64,000 nucleotides of DNA from CAVYXZ01 sp965223835 (GCA_965223835.1 CBDCXQ010000001.1:1674001-1738000); one strand, 5' to 3'. Shown: positions 26,211 through 34,743, counted from the first letter of the stretch. Program-made: numbers and translations. The notes: generated from the letters alone by a model not told the origin.

Positions 26211-27794
26211 ATGAGAACAGTCGCCATCTATGACACCACACTCCGCGATGGAACCCAACGTGAGGGTATTTCGCTGTCGGTTGCCGACAAGATTCGAATT
26301 ACGAAATTGCTGGATGAGTTAGGTGTCGCCTACATTGAAGGTGGTTGGCCGGGGTCGAATCCCAAAGACGCAGCCTATTTTGAACAGGTGCGTGATCTCG
26401 AACTGCAACATGCCAGGATAACGGCGTTTAGTTACACCTGTCGCAAGGACAGCCAGCCATCCGAGGATGCCAACCTGCAAATGCTGGTTGATGCCCAAAC
26501 CCCGGTTGTGACGATTGTCGGCAAAACATCAATGTTGCATGTCACCGATGTGCTACAAACCACGCCAGTAGAAAACTTGCGGATGATTGAGGCGACAGTT
26601 CGGTATTTCAAGGACATGGGCAAAGAAGTAATTTACGACGCCGAACATTTCTTTGATGGCCTCAAGCTCGACATGGAATATGGCATGGACACGATTGCGG
26701 CGGCGATTCAAGGTGGCGCGGATTGTGTGGTGATGTGCGATACCAATGGTGGCTCGTTACCCTGGGAGATCACGCGTTATTTTACGATGGTGCAAGATGC
26801 TTTCCCGGATACGCCGTTGGGGATTCATACCCACAACGATAGCGAACTGGCGGTTGCGAACTCGCTGGCGGCGGTTGAAGCTGGTGCGGTGCAGGTGCAG
26901 GGAACGATCAATGGCTACGGTGAGCGCTGTGGTAACGCCAATTTGTGTAGCATTATCCCGGATCTGCAATTGAAGATGGACTACCTGTGCGTGCCGCCAG
27001 AGAACCTCAAAACGCTCACACGTTTGGCACGTGTTGTCGCTGAAATCGCCAATCTCGCACCCGACGATCACCTGGCTTATGTTGGCAAGAGCGCTTTTGC
27101 CCATAAAGGTGGCATCCATGTCGCGGCCATTCGCCGGAATGTCGACAGTTATCAGCATATTGTGCCTGATCTGGTGGGTAACGAAATGCGGGTGCTGGTT
27201 TCTGATTTATCCGGTCGGGGGAATTTGCTCAGCAAAGCTGAAGAACTGGGTCTGGACATTACCCGCAGCGAAGCGCTCAAGGTACTGGAAGAAATCAAGC
27301 AGTTGGAAAATGCAGGCTATGTTTTCGAAGGGGCCGAGGCGTCCATTGCAGTACGGATGCATCGTGCTCAACCAGACTACGAACCGCTATTTTCGTTGAT
27401 TGATTTCACGACCATTGTTGAGGAGCGGCAAGGGCGGGGTACAGTCGCAGAGGCAATGGTTAAGATTGACCTGGATGGCGACGTCGTGCACACTGCTGCT
27501 GAAGGTAACGGGCCGGTGAACGCGCTTGACCTCGCGCTGCGCAAGGCCTTGATTCCGCTGTACCCGCAACTGGTAGATTTCCAATTGGCCGATTACAAAG
27601 TTCGTATCCTTGACGGTTCGAATGGCACGGCAGCAACCACACGGGTGCTCATTGATACGCAAAACGGCGCATTGCGTTGGAGTACGGTCGGCGCCGGGAC
27701 TAATATTATCCAGGCGAGTTGGTTGGCGCTGGTTGATAGCATGGAGTACGGTTTACGGCTTGCAGATCAAGTGGGTGAGCGACAACCCGGTTAG
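26211..27794 (+). CDS. cimA: (R)-Citramalate synthase
   Basis: Condenses acetyl-CoA and pyruvate to citramalate, the first step of the threonine-independent route to 2-oxobutyrate and isoleucine. The 527-residue protein has the DRE-TIM motif YDTTLRDGTQREGISLS, then the CimA-like IEGGWPGSNPKD, the metal site GIHTHNDSELAVAN and GYGERCGNANL. A C-terminal LeuA-type dimer/regulatory domain is present. The pattern fits the longer CimA class rather than LeuA or homocitrate synthase; lysine-type NifV/HCS remains a less likely alternative. AAGGGAA precedes the ATG. Confidence 0.88.
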   Translation: MRTVAIYDTTLRDGTQREGISLSVADKIRITKLLDELGVAYIEGGWPGSNPKDAAYFEQVRDLELQHARITAFSYTCRKDSQPSEDANLQMLVDAQTPVVTIVGKTSMLHVTDVLQTTPVENLRMIEATVRYFKDMGKEVIYDAEHFFDGLKLDMEYGMDTIAAAIQGGADCVVMCDTNGGSLPWEITRYFTMVQDAFPDTPLGIHTHNDSELAVANSLAAVEAGAVQVQGTINGYGERCGNANLCSIIPDLQLKMDYLCVPPENLKTLTRLARVVAEIANLAPDDHLAYVGKSAFAHKGGIHVAAIRRNVDSYQHIVPDLVGNEMRVLVSDLSGRGNLLSKAEELGLDITRSEALKVLEEIKQLENAGYVFEGAEASIAVRMHRAQPDYEPLFSLIDFTTIVEERQGRGTVAEAMVKIDLDGDVVHTAAEGNGPVNALDLALRKALIPLYPQLVDFQLADYKVRILDGSNGTAATTRVLIDTQNGALRWSTVGAGTNIIQASWLALVDSMEYGLRLADQVGERQPG

Positions 27795-28087
27795 ATTGGA
27801 CACCATCAGTACACATAGTGTTGCGGGTGCCGTCGAAGACGAGGTCCTTGATCGCATTTTGAGCGCCGGGCCAGCATCAGGAAACAATCGGCTTGAACTA
27901 CATGATGCCAATGCGCCCTATCATCCGATCTATAATCCGCTCAGGTGGCGGGCGATATGTAATCGCTAGTGTTCCAATCTAATCCGTTCAGGATTTGACC
28001 ATCTACACTGATTTTTTGCGCTACAATACGAACGTTTAATTTGGCGGGTCGGGCGTGTATCCCGACCTCTTTTATTAGGGGAGATTG
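27795..28087 (+). other. cimA-leuB intergenic region with a hairpin before leuB
   Basis: About 290 bases. A possible promoter -10 box TACAAT lies at 28022-28027, with no well-spaced -35. A 7-bp stem GGTCGGG (28047-28053) with CCCGACC (28061-28067) is followed by TCTTTTATT, so it is terminator-like, and lies 20 bases before leuB. A 26-codon frame beginning at 27902 is isoleucine-rich, but it lies upstream of the candidate promoter and has no terminator of its own. No other gene seen. Confidence 0.45.
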
Positions 28088-29152
28088 ATGATGAAAGCCA
28101 GAATTCTGGTGCTGCCTGGTGACGGTATCGGCCCGGAAGTGATCGCCAAATCGGTCGCCGTACTGCAAAAAGTCGCCAGCAAGTACGGACATGATTTTGA
28201 GTTTGAAGAAGCATTAATGGGTGGGATCGCTATTGACCAGACAGGTAATCCACTGCCCGACGAAACGCTGCGTGCGGCTGAGCAGTCTGATGCGATTTTG
28301 TTGGGTGCGGTTGGTGGGCCTCAATGGTCTGATCCAACAGCACCAGTACGCCCGGAACAGGGTTTGCTCAAGATTCGGCAGCATTTTGGCCTCTTTGCCA
28401 ACCTGCGTCCGGTCAAAGCCTATCCGATGTTGGCCGAGCATGCGCCTTTGCGGCGTGATCTCCTGGAAAATGTCGATATGTTGTTTGTTCGCGAATTGAC
28501 CGGCGGTATCTATTTTGGTGAAAGTCAAGAACAGGGTGAGGGCGATCGGTCTTATGACACCTTGTTGTACACGACCGATGAGGTTAAGCGGGTTGCTGCG
28601 GTTGCCTTCCGTGCTGCGCAGGGCCGTCGTAACAAAGTGACGTCCATCGACAAGGCCAATGTCCTGGCAGCCATGCGACTGTGGCGGCGAACGGTGGTGG
28701 AAGTGCATGAAGATTATAGTGATGTTGAACTCGAACATCTGCTGGTGGATGCCGCCGCGATGCATTTGCTTACCCGCCCCGCGTCCTTTGATGTCATCGT
28801 GGCTGGGAATATGTTTGGTGACATTCTGAGTGACGAAGCCTCCGTGCTGGCCGGTTCGTTGGGGATGCTCCCCTCGGCTTCATTGCGGTCAGACACCTTT
28901 GGTCTATATGAGCCGATTCACGGGTCTGCGCCCGACATCGCGGGACAGGGCAAAGCCAATCCTATCGGTACGATTTTGAGTGCGGCCTTGTTGTTGCGCT
29001 ACAGCTTACAACTGGAAACGGAGGCGCAAGCGATTGAGCAAGCGGTTGACCGGGTGTTGTTGTCGGGCGCACGGACGGCTGATATTGCACCAACTGGTGG
29101 TGACTATGTTAGCACGGACGAATTTGCGGATGCTGTTCTAGAACAACTCTAA
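28088..29152 (+). CDS. leuB: 3-Isopropylmalate dehydrogenase
   Basis: NAD-dependent oxidative decarboxylase of leucine synthesis; it also serves the citramalate route with LeuCD. About 354 residues. It opens ILVLPGDGIGPEV, then has the VGGPQW segment, FVRELTGGIYFGE, the metal-binding DILSDEASVLAGSLGMLPSA and the YEPIHGSAPDIAG motif. Start is ATG 28088 or 28091, both behind AGGGGAG. The gene ends by sharing CTAA with the convergent Clp-N/kinase gene. Confidence 0.95.
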   Translation: MMKARILVLPGDGIGPEVIAKSVAVLQKVASKYGHDFEFEEALMGGIAIDQTGNPLPDETLRAAEQSDAILLGAVGGPQWSDPTAPVRPEQGLLKIRQHFGLFANLRPVKAYPMLAEHAPLRRDLLENVDMLFVRELTGGIYFGESQEQGEGDRSYDTLLYTTDEVKRVAAVAFRAAQGRRNKVTSIDKANVLAAMRLWRRTVVEVHEDYSDVELEHLLVDAAAMHLLTRPASFDVIVAGNMFGDILSDEASVLAGSLGMLPSASLRSDTFGLYEPIHGSAPDIAGQGKANPIGTILSAALLLRYSLQLETEAQAIEQAVDRVLLSGARTADIAPTGGDYVSTDEFADAVLEQL

Positions 29153-31086
29153 TTGAGCGGATATTCAGTGGGGTCGTCCGGTTTGGTCAGATCGTTGCTG
29201 CCGGTACTGCCAGTCGTGTTATAGAGTTCGCCCATAGCGAGGGCAGCCACCAGCAGCATGAGGCGACGGCCCCCAATCGATAACGTGTCCCAGGTCATGG
29301 CTCGTAGGGCGCACATCGCCAGACCGATGTAATACTCAGTCCAATTGTCGGCCTGGGCTAATGACGCCTGCACAATTTCGCGAATGGCGATCAATGGGGT
29401 GCAAACCAGGGCCAGCTCTGGATCCGCCTGGGATAGGGGAGTCTGAGCGTTGATGTCAGCCATGTATTCAATAATCAAGCACAGGTCATCCCAATCCGCA
29501 CTCACTGTCGGTACGATCAGTTCGTTTAAGATGCTGATTTCCAGCGTGGCCCAATCAAATAGGGTGTGACCATCGCGTGCATGTTCGAAGTCAATGAGAA
29601 ACGCAATGTCACCGGGGCCAACGAGGATATTGCCCAGGTGCAAATCACCATGGATTTTGCTCGTAGAGCCGTTCAAGTTGTAATATAGTAGTTCTTCAAA
29701 ATGAAACAGGGGATTCGGTAACGTGCGAGACCTCGGTTTGTGAATTTGAAACAGGGTTGCCTGTAAATCAAAAGGCGGTTCCAAAATATCCGCCGCGGCC
29801 ATCAATGCTTCCTGGCGGGTTGACCAGACTCGCCCCGCGATTTGTTCAACTACTTCACCCCGATAATGCAGCGACTCGTGCAGGTCAATGTCGTTGATGT
29901 CGATTTTGTGCGCCCGCTTCGTTGCTTCATTACCGCGTCCGCTGCTGAGGCGCAGGCTATTTTGGTCTGGGCCAATACGCTGGATGACAAAATTCTCTAA
30001 TACCACAACATCACCCGGCTCAATTTTTTCCAGGCGGTTGCGACTCACCGGCACCCGCAAAATATGAGCGGCGGATGGTATCGCGTCCTGGGGGACGAAC
30101 TGCAAGGTAAAAATGGGGGGGAGCAACCAATCGTACTCAGTCCAGGCTTGAAAACGAAAGGCTCGGCGTTGTTGCCACCAGGTCCGGCCAAATTGTGAAT
30201 AAAGTTGCTGCTGCAGCCATTCGCCGAGGTTGTCAACACCGATGTCCTTGATGGCAAGGCGCAGGTTTTGCGGAGCTTGCCCCGGTTTTGCGACCAGCGT
30301 GTAATATAGTCCAGCCAGACCACTAATTTCGGGTGCGACGGGACGATCTTCCAGGCGCGCTGTCAGTGGTGGCAGGATGCCTTTGACGTGGATCTCATAG
30401 CGTTGGGCCTCATCCAGGATATGATCTGTATTATCAATTTTGACGGCAACCGCCGCATCCTCGCGCCCATCAGGATTAATGGGTGTCACAATGAGCACCA
30501 GCGCTGCTGTATACCCCCCGGTTAATCGGCTTTCAACGCGGATGCGGGTATAACGAGCGAACATGCGCCGTAGGATGAGTAGATGCTCATCGGTCAAGAG
30601 GGCGGTCTGGTCAAAATTCGGACTAAACTCAATGCTAATATACGGTTGTTGCATATGGCGGTTCAATGAACGAGTCTGAGCCATCCGATGGACGTGATCG
30701 ACATTTACCCCCAATGATTTGAGAATGCGCACCGGCATATTGTCGGTTTCTTCGATAATGGCGATGAGCAGGTCACGCTCATTCACGCCGCTGCGCCCGT
30801 CTTCCAGGGCCAGGTCGCTGGCGATGTCCAGAATAACATTGGTGCGCGGGGTCGAGGGTGAACCCGCCCATAATCGCCGCTGGCTACCTTTGCCGATTTT
30901 GCGGCGGATGGCATCACTCACATAATCGGGGGTCAGTCCTTGTTCTTCCAAAATGCTGCGGGTCAATCCCCCGCGGATTTCGAGCAGCGCAATAAAGAGA
31001 TGTTCAACGCCAATATAATAGTGTCGCATCCGGTGCGATTCCTGGCGCGCGCTGATGAGAATATCTTTTAGCTCAATCGGGGGCAT
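29149..31086 (-). CDS. Clp-N domain fused to an aminoglycoside-phosphotransferase-like kinase
   Basis: A 645-residue protein with an unusual architecture. Residues 1-140 are a double Clp N-terminal repeat (HYYIGVEHLFIALLE, later VNERDLLIAIIEE), the substrate or adaptor module of ClpA/ClpC, but no AAA domain follows. Residues about 180-520 look like an APH/protein-kinase fold: a glycine loop (LTGGYTAALVLI), Lys216, Glu226, the catalytic HGDLHLGN at 479-486 and Mg-binding Asp499 in LIDFEHA. Between them (about 330-420) lies a beta-rich insertion with GDVVVLENFVIQRI. The last part is helical. All catalytic residues are present, so phosphotransfer is plausible. It is 11 bases downstream of an FHA gene, a phosphothreonine reader, which supports a signalling pair. 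Relation to ternary-complex-associated domains of conflict systems is possible but unproven. Confidence 0.7.
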   Translation of the reverse strand: MPPIELKDILISARQESHRMRHYYIGVEHLFIALLEIRGGLTRSILEEQGLTPDYVSDAIRRKIGKGSQRRLWAGSPSTPRTNVILDIASDLALEDGRSGVNERDLLIAIIEETDNMPVRILKSLGVNVDHVHRMAQTRSLNRHMQQPYISIEFSPNFDQTALLTDEHLLILRRMFARYTRIRVESRLTGGYTAALVLIVTPINPDGREDAAVAVKIDNTDHILDEAQRYEIHVKGILPPLTARLEDRPVAPEISGLAGLYYTLVAKPGQAPQNLRLAIKDIGVDNLGEWLQQQLYSQFGRTWWQQRRAFRFQAWTEYDWLLPPIFTLQFVPQDAIPSAAHILRVPVSRNRLEKIEPGDVVVLENFVIQRIGPDQNSLRLSSGRGNEATKRAHKIDINDIDLHESLHYRGEVVEQIAGRVWSTRQEALMAAADILEPPFDLQATLFQIHKPRSRTLPNPLFHFEELLYYNLNGSTSKIHGDLHLGNILVGPGDIAFLIDFEHARDGHTLFDWATLEISILNELIVPTVSADWDDLCLIIEYMADINAQTPLSQADPELALVCTPLIAIREIVQASLAQADNWTEYYIGLAMCALRAMTWDTLSIGGRRLMLLVAALAMGELYNTTGSTGSNDLTKPDDPTEYPLN

Positions 31087-31097
31087 ATGGGGTCATC

Positions 31098-31448
31098 TCA
31101 ATAGGGTTCCATGCGCAGCCAGGTGCGACCGATGCGAAAAAGCTGTCCAGGCGTTAGGAGGACCTCGTCAAACACCTGCTCATCATCAAATGTTGGGGTT
31201 TCAATATAGGTGCCGTTCGTGCTATCGCGGTCTTCCAGCCAGCATTGTTTGACAGCAATCACGATACGGGCGTGATGGCGGGAGACAAATGTATCGTTAT
31301 TCAGGCAAATATCGTTGTTATCATGCCGACCAATTGTAATGATCCAGCGATCGTCTTCGATGTGCCCATCGCCTTGTTCGATGCTACGCTTAAGCAGGGT
31401 TCCATCATCCACCCCGCTCATCACCATGATATTGATTTCCCGACTCAA
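31098..31448 (-). CDS. FHA domain protein
   Basis: A 116-residue protein that is essentially one forkhead-associated domain, which binds phosphothreonine peptides. The FHA hallmarks are all visible: TIGRHDNNDICL, VSRHHARI and DRDSTNGTYIE. The start is uncertain: TTG at 31448 gives the full frame, while ATG at 31427 or 31421 would remove 7-9 residues; none has a strong ribosome site. It is first in a two-gene unit with the Clp-N/kinase gene, so it probably docks on phosphorylated targets of that kinase. Confidence 0.85.
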   Translation of the reverse strand: MSREINIMVMSGVDDGTLLKRSIEQGDGHIEDDRWIITIGRHDNNDICLNNDTFVSRHHARIVIAVKQCWLEDRDSTNGTYIETPTFDDEQVFDEVLLTPGQLFRIGRTWLRMEPY

Positions 31449-31551
31449 GGGCTGACCGTCCGCTGATTACATTACAACAAGTAACAACTTAAGTATACTC
31501 GCATTGCCTGTTGCAGTTCAACGGTGTGGGGCATTAGGTTTGGTATGTCGC

Positions 31552-31580
31552 TTGCATTTGGGCGGTGCATATGGTAGAGT
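31552..31580 (+). promoter_or_regulatory. Promoter of the SAM riboswitch transcript
   Basis: TTGCAT, 17 bases, TAGAGT; predicted transcription start near 31587, about 26 bases before the aptamer. The upstream stretch 31449-31551 shows no gene. Confidence 0.5.
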
Positions 31581-31612
31581 TTGAGCGTATTAGCGCAGAT
31601 TAACAAGTATTA

Positions 31613-31719
31613 TTTTCATCCAGAGTGGTGGAGGGAACGGCCCAACGAAACCACGGCAACCCCCGAGCGCGGGAAGGTGCCAACTCCGTCAGAAGTATGT
31701 GACTTCTGGGAGATGAGAA
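31613..31719 (+). ncRNA. SAM-I (S-box) riboswitch aptamer
   Basis: A methionine-pathway riboswitch that binds S-adenosylmethionine. P1 is TTTTCATC (31613-31620) with GATGAGAA (31712-31719). The conserved core follows in order: GTGGTGGAGGGA, GGCCC, GAAACC, CGGCAACC, AAGGTGCCAACTCC and the final hairpin before P1. This matches the S-box consensus from memory. It controls the cystathionine gamma-synthase-like gene through the terminators downstream: SAM bound favours termination. Confidence 0.95.
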
Positions 31720-31757
31720 CGGACACAATGCTGACTAAAAACAGCAAATCCGAACTC

Positions 31758-31784
31758 AAAAGACTTCATGCCGAGGTCTTTTTT
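31758..31784 (+). terminator. First terminator of the SAM riboswitch expression platform
   Basis: AAAAGACTTC and GAGGTCTTTT form a 10-bp stem (one T-G pair), loop ATGCC, with a T-run through 31784. It lies 39 bases after the aptamer. Confidence 0.75.
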
Positions 31785-31793
31785 AGTGCAGAG

Positions 31794-31826
31794 AAAGCCA
31801 GGGCCACCAACCCTGGCTTTTTTTAT
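31794..31826 (+). terminator. Second terminator before the metB-like gene
   Basis: AAAGCCAGGG and CCCTGGCTTT form a perfect 10-bp stem with a 7-base loop, followed by TTTTATT. Starting only ten bases after the first terminator, it makes a tandem pair and ends 18 bases before the gene start. Confidence 0.8.
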
Positions 31827-31844
31827 TAGGAAGGTGCGAGAGGA

Positions 31845-33083
31845 ATGGCGGCTTTGCGGAATCTGAAAGAGGACTACCAGGATGTTCAGCAGATCGAACT
31901 GGGTAGCAGTACCCGGTCTGTCCATAGCGGTACGCAACGCCAGAAGGCGTTTAAGGCATTGACGACACCGATCATCCAAACGGCGACCTATACGTTTGCG
32001 AACACCCAGGAATTAGTCGACTTTATGCAAGCCAAGACCTGGGGCGATGGCGTTAACCATGAAGAGTATGGTCGTTATGGCAATCCGACAGTGCGCGCAG
32101 TGGAAGAACGCTTAGCGGCCCTCGATAACGGTGGCGACGCGGTTCTCTACGCATCCGGCATGAATGCTGTAACGTCGGTTCTGTTGAGTATTTTACCGAC
32201 GGGTTCACACGTTATCATGACGGATGACTGTTATCGGCGCACACGCCAGTTTTGCATGACGTTCTTGAAACGATTTGGTATTGAAACATCAGTGGTCCCA
32301 ATGGGTGATTATGCGGCGTTGGAAGCTGCGATTATCCGCAAGCAAACACGTTTCATCATTTCCGAAAGCCCAACCAACCCCTATTTACGCATCGCTGATC
32401 TGGAACGGATTGCTGAGATCGGACGCAAACATCGGGTAAGGACGATGATCGATAGTACCTTTGCAACCCCCATCAATCAACGGCCTTTGGATTGGGGGAT
32501 TGACTTTGTTATTCATAGCGCTACGAAATATTTAGGCGGGCACAATGACCTGCTGGCGGGGGTGGTCGTTGGTCGCGCTGATCGGATTGAAGCCTTGCGA
32601 GAGGCAAGGGGTGTGTTGGGCGGTGTAGTTGACCCACAGAATGCTTTCCTGCTCGAACGCGGCGTGAAGACGCTGGGGATGCGGGTACGGCAGCAGAATG
32701 CCACGGCGCAGGCGGTCGCTGAGTTCCTCGAAGATCACCCCCGCATTGAGCGCGTCTGGTATCCGGGGCTAGACTCGCACCCCGATCATGCGATTGCTGT
32801 TGCGCAAATGAGCGGCTATGGCGGTGTGATTAGTTTTGAGGTTGCGGGCGATCTCCAAACGACAGGACAATTCATTGATCGTCTTGAGATTCCTTATATT
32901 GCGCCGAGCCTGGGCGGCATTGAAACACTGATCGAGCAGCCGGCACTGATGAGCTATTACGAGAAAACGAGTGAAGAACGCCTCGCATTGGGGATTAAGG
33001 ACAACCTGGTCCGCTTTGCATTAGGGATCGAAGATGTTGACGACATTATTCGGGATCTCGATCAAGCCCTGGCTCACATTTAG
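31845..33083 (+). CDS. metB: Cystathionine gamma-synthase / Cys-Met metabolism PLP enzyme
   Basis: PLP enzyme of the Cys/Met-metabolism family, 412 residues, probably cystathionine gamma-synthase in methionine synthesis. Motifs: RSVHSGT, NPTVRAVEERLAALDNG, ESPTNPYLRIADL, and the PLP lysine Lys228 in HSATKYLGGHND. The ESPTNPxLR phrase and overall pattern resemble plant-type synthase, but homocysteine-forming sulfhydrylase or a gamma-lyase cannot be excluded. SAM-riboswitch control supports a biosynthetic role. GAGAGGA lies just before the ATG. Confidence 0.85.
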   Translation: MAALRNLKEDYQDVQQIELGSSTRSVHSGTQRQKAFKALTTPIIQTATYTFANTQELVDFMQAKTWGDGVNHEEYGRYGNPTVRAVEERLAALDNGGDAVLYASGMNAVTSVLLSILPTGSHVIMTDDCYRRTRQFCMTFLKRFGIETSVVPMGDYAALEAAIIRKQTRFIISESPTNPYLRIADLERIAEIGRKHRVRTMIDSTFATPINQRPLDWGIDFVIHSATKYLGGHNDLLAGVVVGRADRIEALREARGVLGGVVDPQNAFLLERGVKTLGMRVRQQNATAQAVAEFLEDHPRIERVWYPGLDSHPDHAIAVAQMSGYGGVISFEVAGDLQTTGQFIDRLEIPYIAPSLGGIETLIEQPALMSYYEKTSEERLALGIKDNLVRFALGIEDVDDIIRDLDQALAHI

Positions 33084-33113
33084 ACCCTTAAGCTGCGGCA
33101 CCAAATAAATAAT

Positions 33114-33144
33114 AAACGGGCGATCCGCGATGGGTCGCCCGTTT
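33114..33144. terminator. Bidirectional terminator between metB and the pilin gene
   Basis: AAACGGGCGA (33114-33123) and TCGCCCGTTT (33135-33144) form a perfect 10-bp stem with T-rich flanks on both strands (TTTGTGTTG on plus, TTTATTATTTATTT on minus). It separates two convergent genes. Confidence 0.8.
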
Positions 33145-33165
33145 GTGTTGCTGGTTCGAACCGAA

Positions 33166-33312
33166 CTACAGTGTGTTGACGAGGTTCGAGAAGATGTTAC
33201 CGATGGCCGGGCCAAGCAACGCCAGGATCACGATCACCACGACGGCAACCAGAACCAGAATCAGCGCGTATTCTACCAGACCTTGACCTTCTTCGCGGGG
33301 CATGTACAGCAT
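33166..33312 (-). CDS. Flp/Fap-type (class IVb) pilin
   Basis: A short 48-residue gene that gene finders easily miss. It encodes MLYMPREEGQGLVEYA followed by a hydrophobic helix (LILVLVAVVVIVILALLG) and a short tail. The E-x-G-QGLVEYAL motif with the conserved Glu is typical of Flp pilins and Tad systems; cleavage would fall at or near the E-E-G-Q-G site. AGGAG lies 8 bases before the ATG, and a good promoter is at 33362-33390. No Tad assembly genes (tadA/tadB/cpaB) are in the window, so it is a solitary pilin. Confidence 0.85.
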   Translation of the reverse strand: MLYMPREEGQGLVEYALILVLVAVVVIVILALLGPAIGNIFSNLVNTL

Positions 33313-33361
33313 GATAATTACTCCTATGATTGAATGATGATTGCATTAGCAACCTGTTGTT

Positions 33362-33390
33362 ACCATAACATAAACTTAATTTTTGGTCAA
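33362..33390 (-). promoter_or_regulatory. Promoter of the Flp pilin gene
   Basis: On the minus strand TTGACC, 17 bases, TATGGT, with a TG one base before the -10 box. It lies about 50 bases upstream of the pilin start. An AT-rich hairpin (33400-33418) just beyond may end thrC transcription. Confidence 0.65.
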
Positions 33391-33444
33391 TTAGTTTGTG
33401 AAAAACTTTGCGTTTTTCATAACTTATTCGGTTTTCCTGTGGAT

Positions 33445-34743
33445 TCAAGGCGTTGGCAGTGGCTCAGCCGCCAATATGCGTGAGATTTCTTCAATTGATG
33501 GTTCAGCCTGATGGAGAAAATTGGGGTAGGCTGCTCGGATATTTGGCAGCGCATCGCGATGATAATTAATGGTGGCATCCGGGTCTTTGAGGACATGGCC
33601 GGTTAAGATGCCGACGACCGTCTCCTCCGGTTGAATGACGCCCATGTCAACCAGCTTGCGGGTCCCGGCCACCGAGCAAGCCGAGGCAGGCTCACAGCCA
33701 ATTCCACGCGCATCAATCTGGGCTTTGGCATCCATAATTTCCTGGTCGGTGACTTGTTCGACCACGCCATTGGTCCATTGGATGGTACGTGCGGCCTTCT
33801 GATAATTTACCGGGTTGCCGATCTTAATGGCTGAGGCAATCGTTTCGGCGTGAATCGGTTCGAATACTTCAAAACCAGTGCGATAGGCTTGATAGAGCGG
33901 GTTAGCTCCCTCGGCTTGGATGATCGCGACACGCGGCATACGATCAATCAACCCTAGTTCGTGGAGTTCGTGCAGTGCCTTGCCGAATGCCGAGCTGTTG
34001 CCCAGGTTGCCGCCGGGGCACACAATCCAATCGGGTACTTGCCAGCGGAGTTGTTGGATGCTCTCGATCACGATCGTCTTCTGGCCTTCCAGCCGGAAAG
34101 GATTTATCGAGTTGAGGACATAAATTCCCAATTCAGCGCTGATCGTGCGTACCAGTTCCAGATTGCGGTCAAAATCAGCCGACACTTGGATGCAGGTCGC
34201 GCCGTAAGCGATTGCCTGGGCCAGCTTACCCAGCGCGATTTCCTTGTTTTCAAAGAAGACGACGCCTTCCAATCCCGCATGAGCGGCATATGATGCCAGC
34301 GACGCTGATGTATTCCCGGTTGAAGCGCAGGCAACCCGTTGCATACCGAGCCGCCGCGCCTGGGTGACGCCGCCGGTCATGCCACGGTCTTTGAACGAGC
34401 CGGTTGGGTTTTCGCCCTCATGCTTGAGATAGAGACGCTTGATGCCGACCCATTCTGCCAGTTTGGGCGCGGGGTACAGATTGGTGTTGCCTTCGGGACG
34501 GCTGACGATTTCATCATTGCCGATGTCCGGGTAAACGAGTTCTTTGTAGCGCCAGACACCGCTGTTATATGGGGCGTCCAAAGCGCCGAGGCGGTCATCA
34601 AAATGGGCGTGGGTCGCGGTGCGTTTGAGCGTATCCAGATCGTGCAGGACATCCAGTAGACCACCACAATGTTCACAGTTGTAAATCACGGAGTCAACCG
34701 GGTATTGTCGACCACAATCTATGCATTGTAAGATACTCAGCAT
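33445..34743 (-). CDS. thrC: Threonine synthase
   Basis: PLP enzyme that converts O-phosphohomoserine to threonine. 432 residues. The N-terminus carries a zinc-ribbon-like pair CIDC and CEHC (residues 7-26), as in the long bacterial/archaeal class. The PLP lysine is Lys118 in NPTGSFKDRGM, and the nucleotide loop is CPGGNLGNSSAFGKA. The start is ATG 34743 (GGAG 7 bases upstream); a GTG at 34755 is less likely. Divergent from thrB with 51 bases between, so both may share one control region. Confidence 0.94.
   Translation of the reverse strand: MLSILQCIDCGRQYPVDSVIYNCEHCGGLLDVLHDLDTLKRTATHAHFDDRLGALDAPYNSGVWRYKELVYPDIGNDEIVSRPEGNTNLYPAPKLAEWVGIKRLYLKHEGENPTGSFKDRGMTGGVTQARRLGMQRVACASTGNTSASLASYAAHAGLEGVVFFENKEIALGKLAQAIAYGATCIQVSADFDRNLELVRTISAELGIYVLNSINPFRLEGQKTIVIESIQQLRWQVPDWIVCPGGNLGNSSAFGKALHELHELGLIDRMPRVAIIQAEGANPLYQAYRTGFEVFEPIHAETIASAIKIGNPVNYQKAARTIQWTNGVVEQVTDQEIMDAKAQIDARGIGCEPASACSVAGTRKLVDMGVIQPEETVVGILTGHVLKDPDATINYHRDALPNIRAAYPNFLHQAEPSIEEISRILAAEPLPTP

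Noticed and set aside
27795..27969. Coding remnant after cimA, including an Ile-rich 26-codon frame at 27902
   Set aside because: No ribosome site, no family match, and the candidate promoter for leuB lies downstream of it, so a leader-peptide role is not supported.
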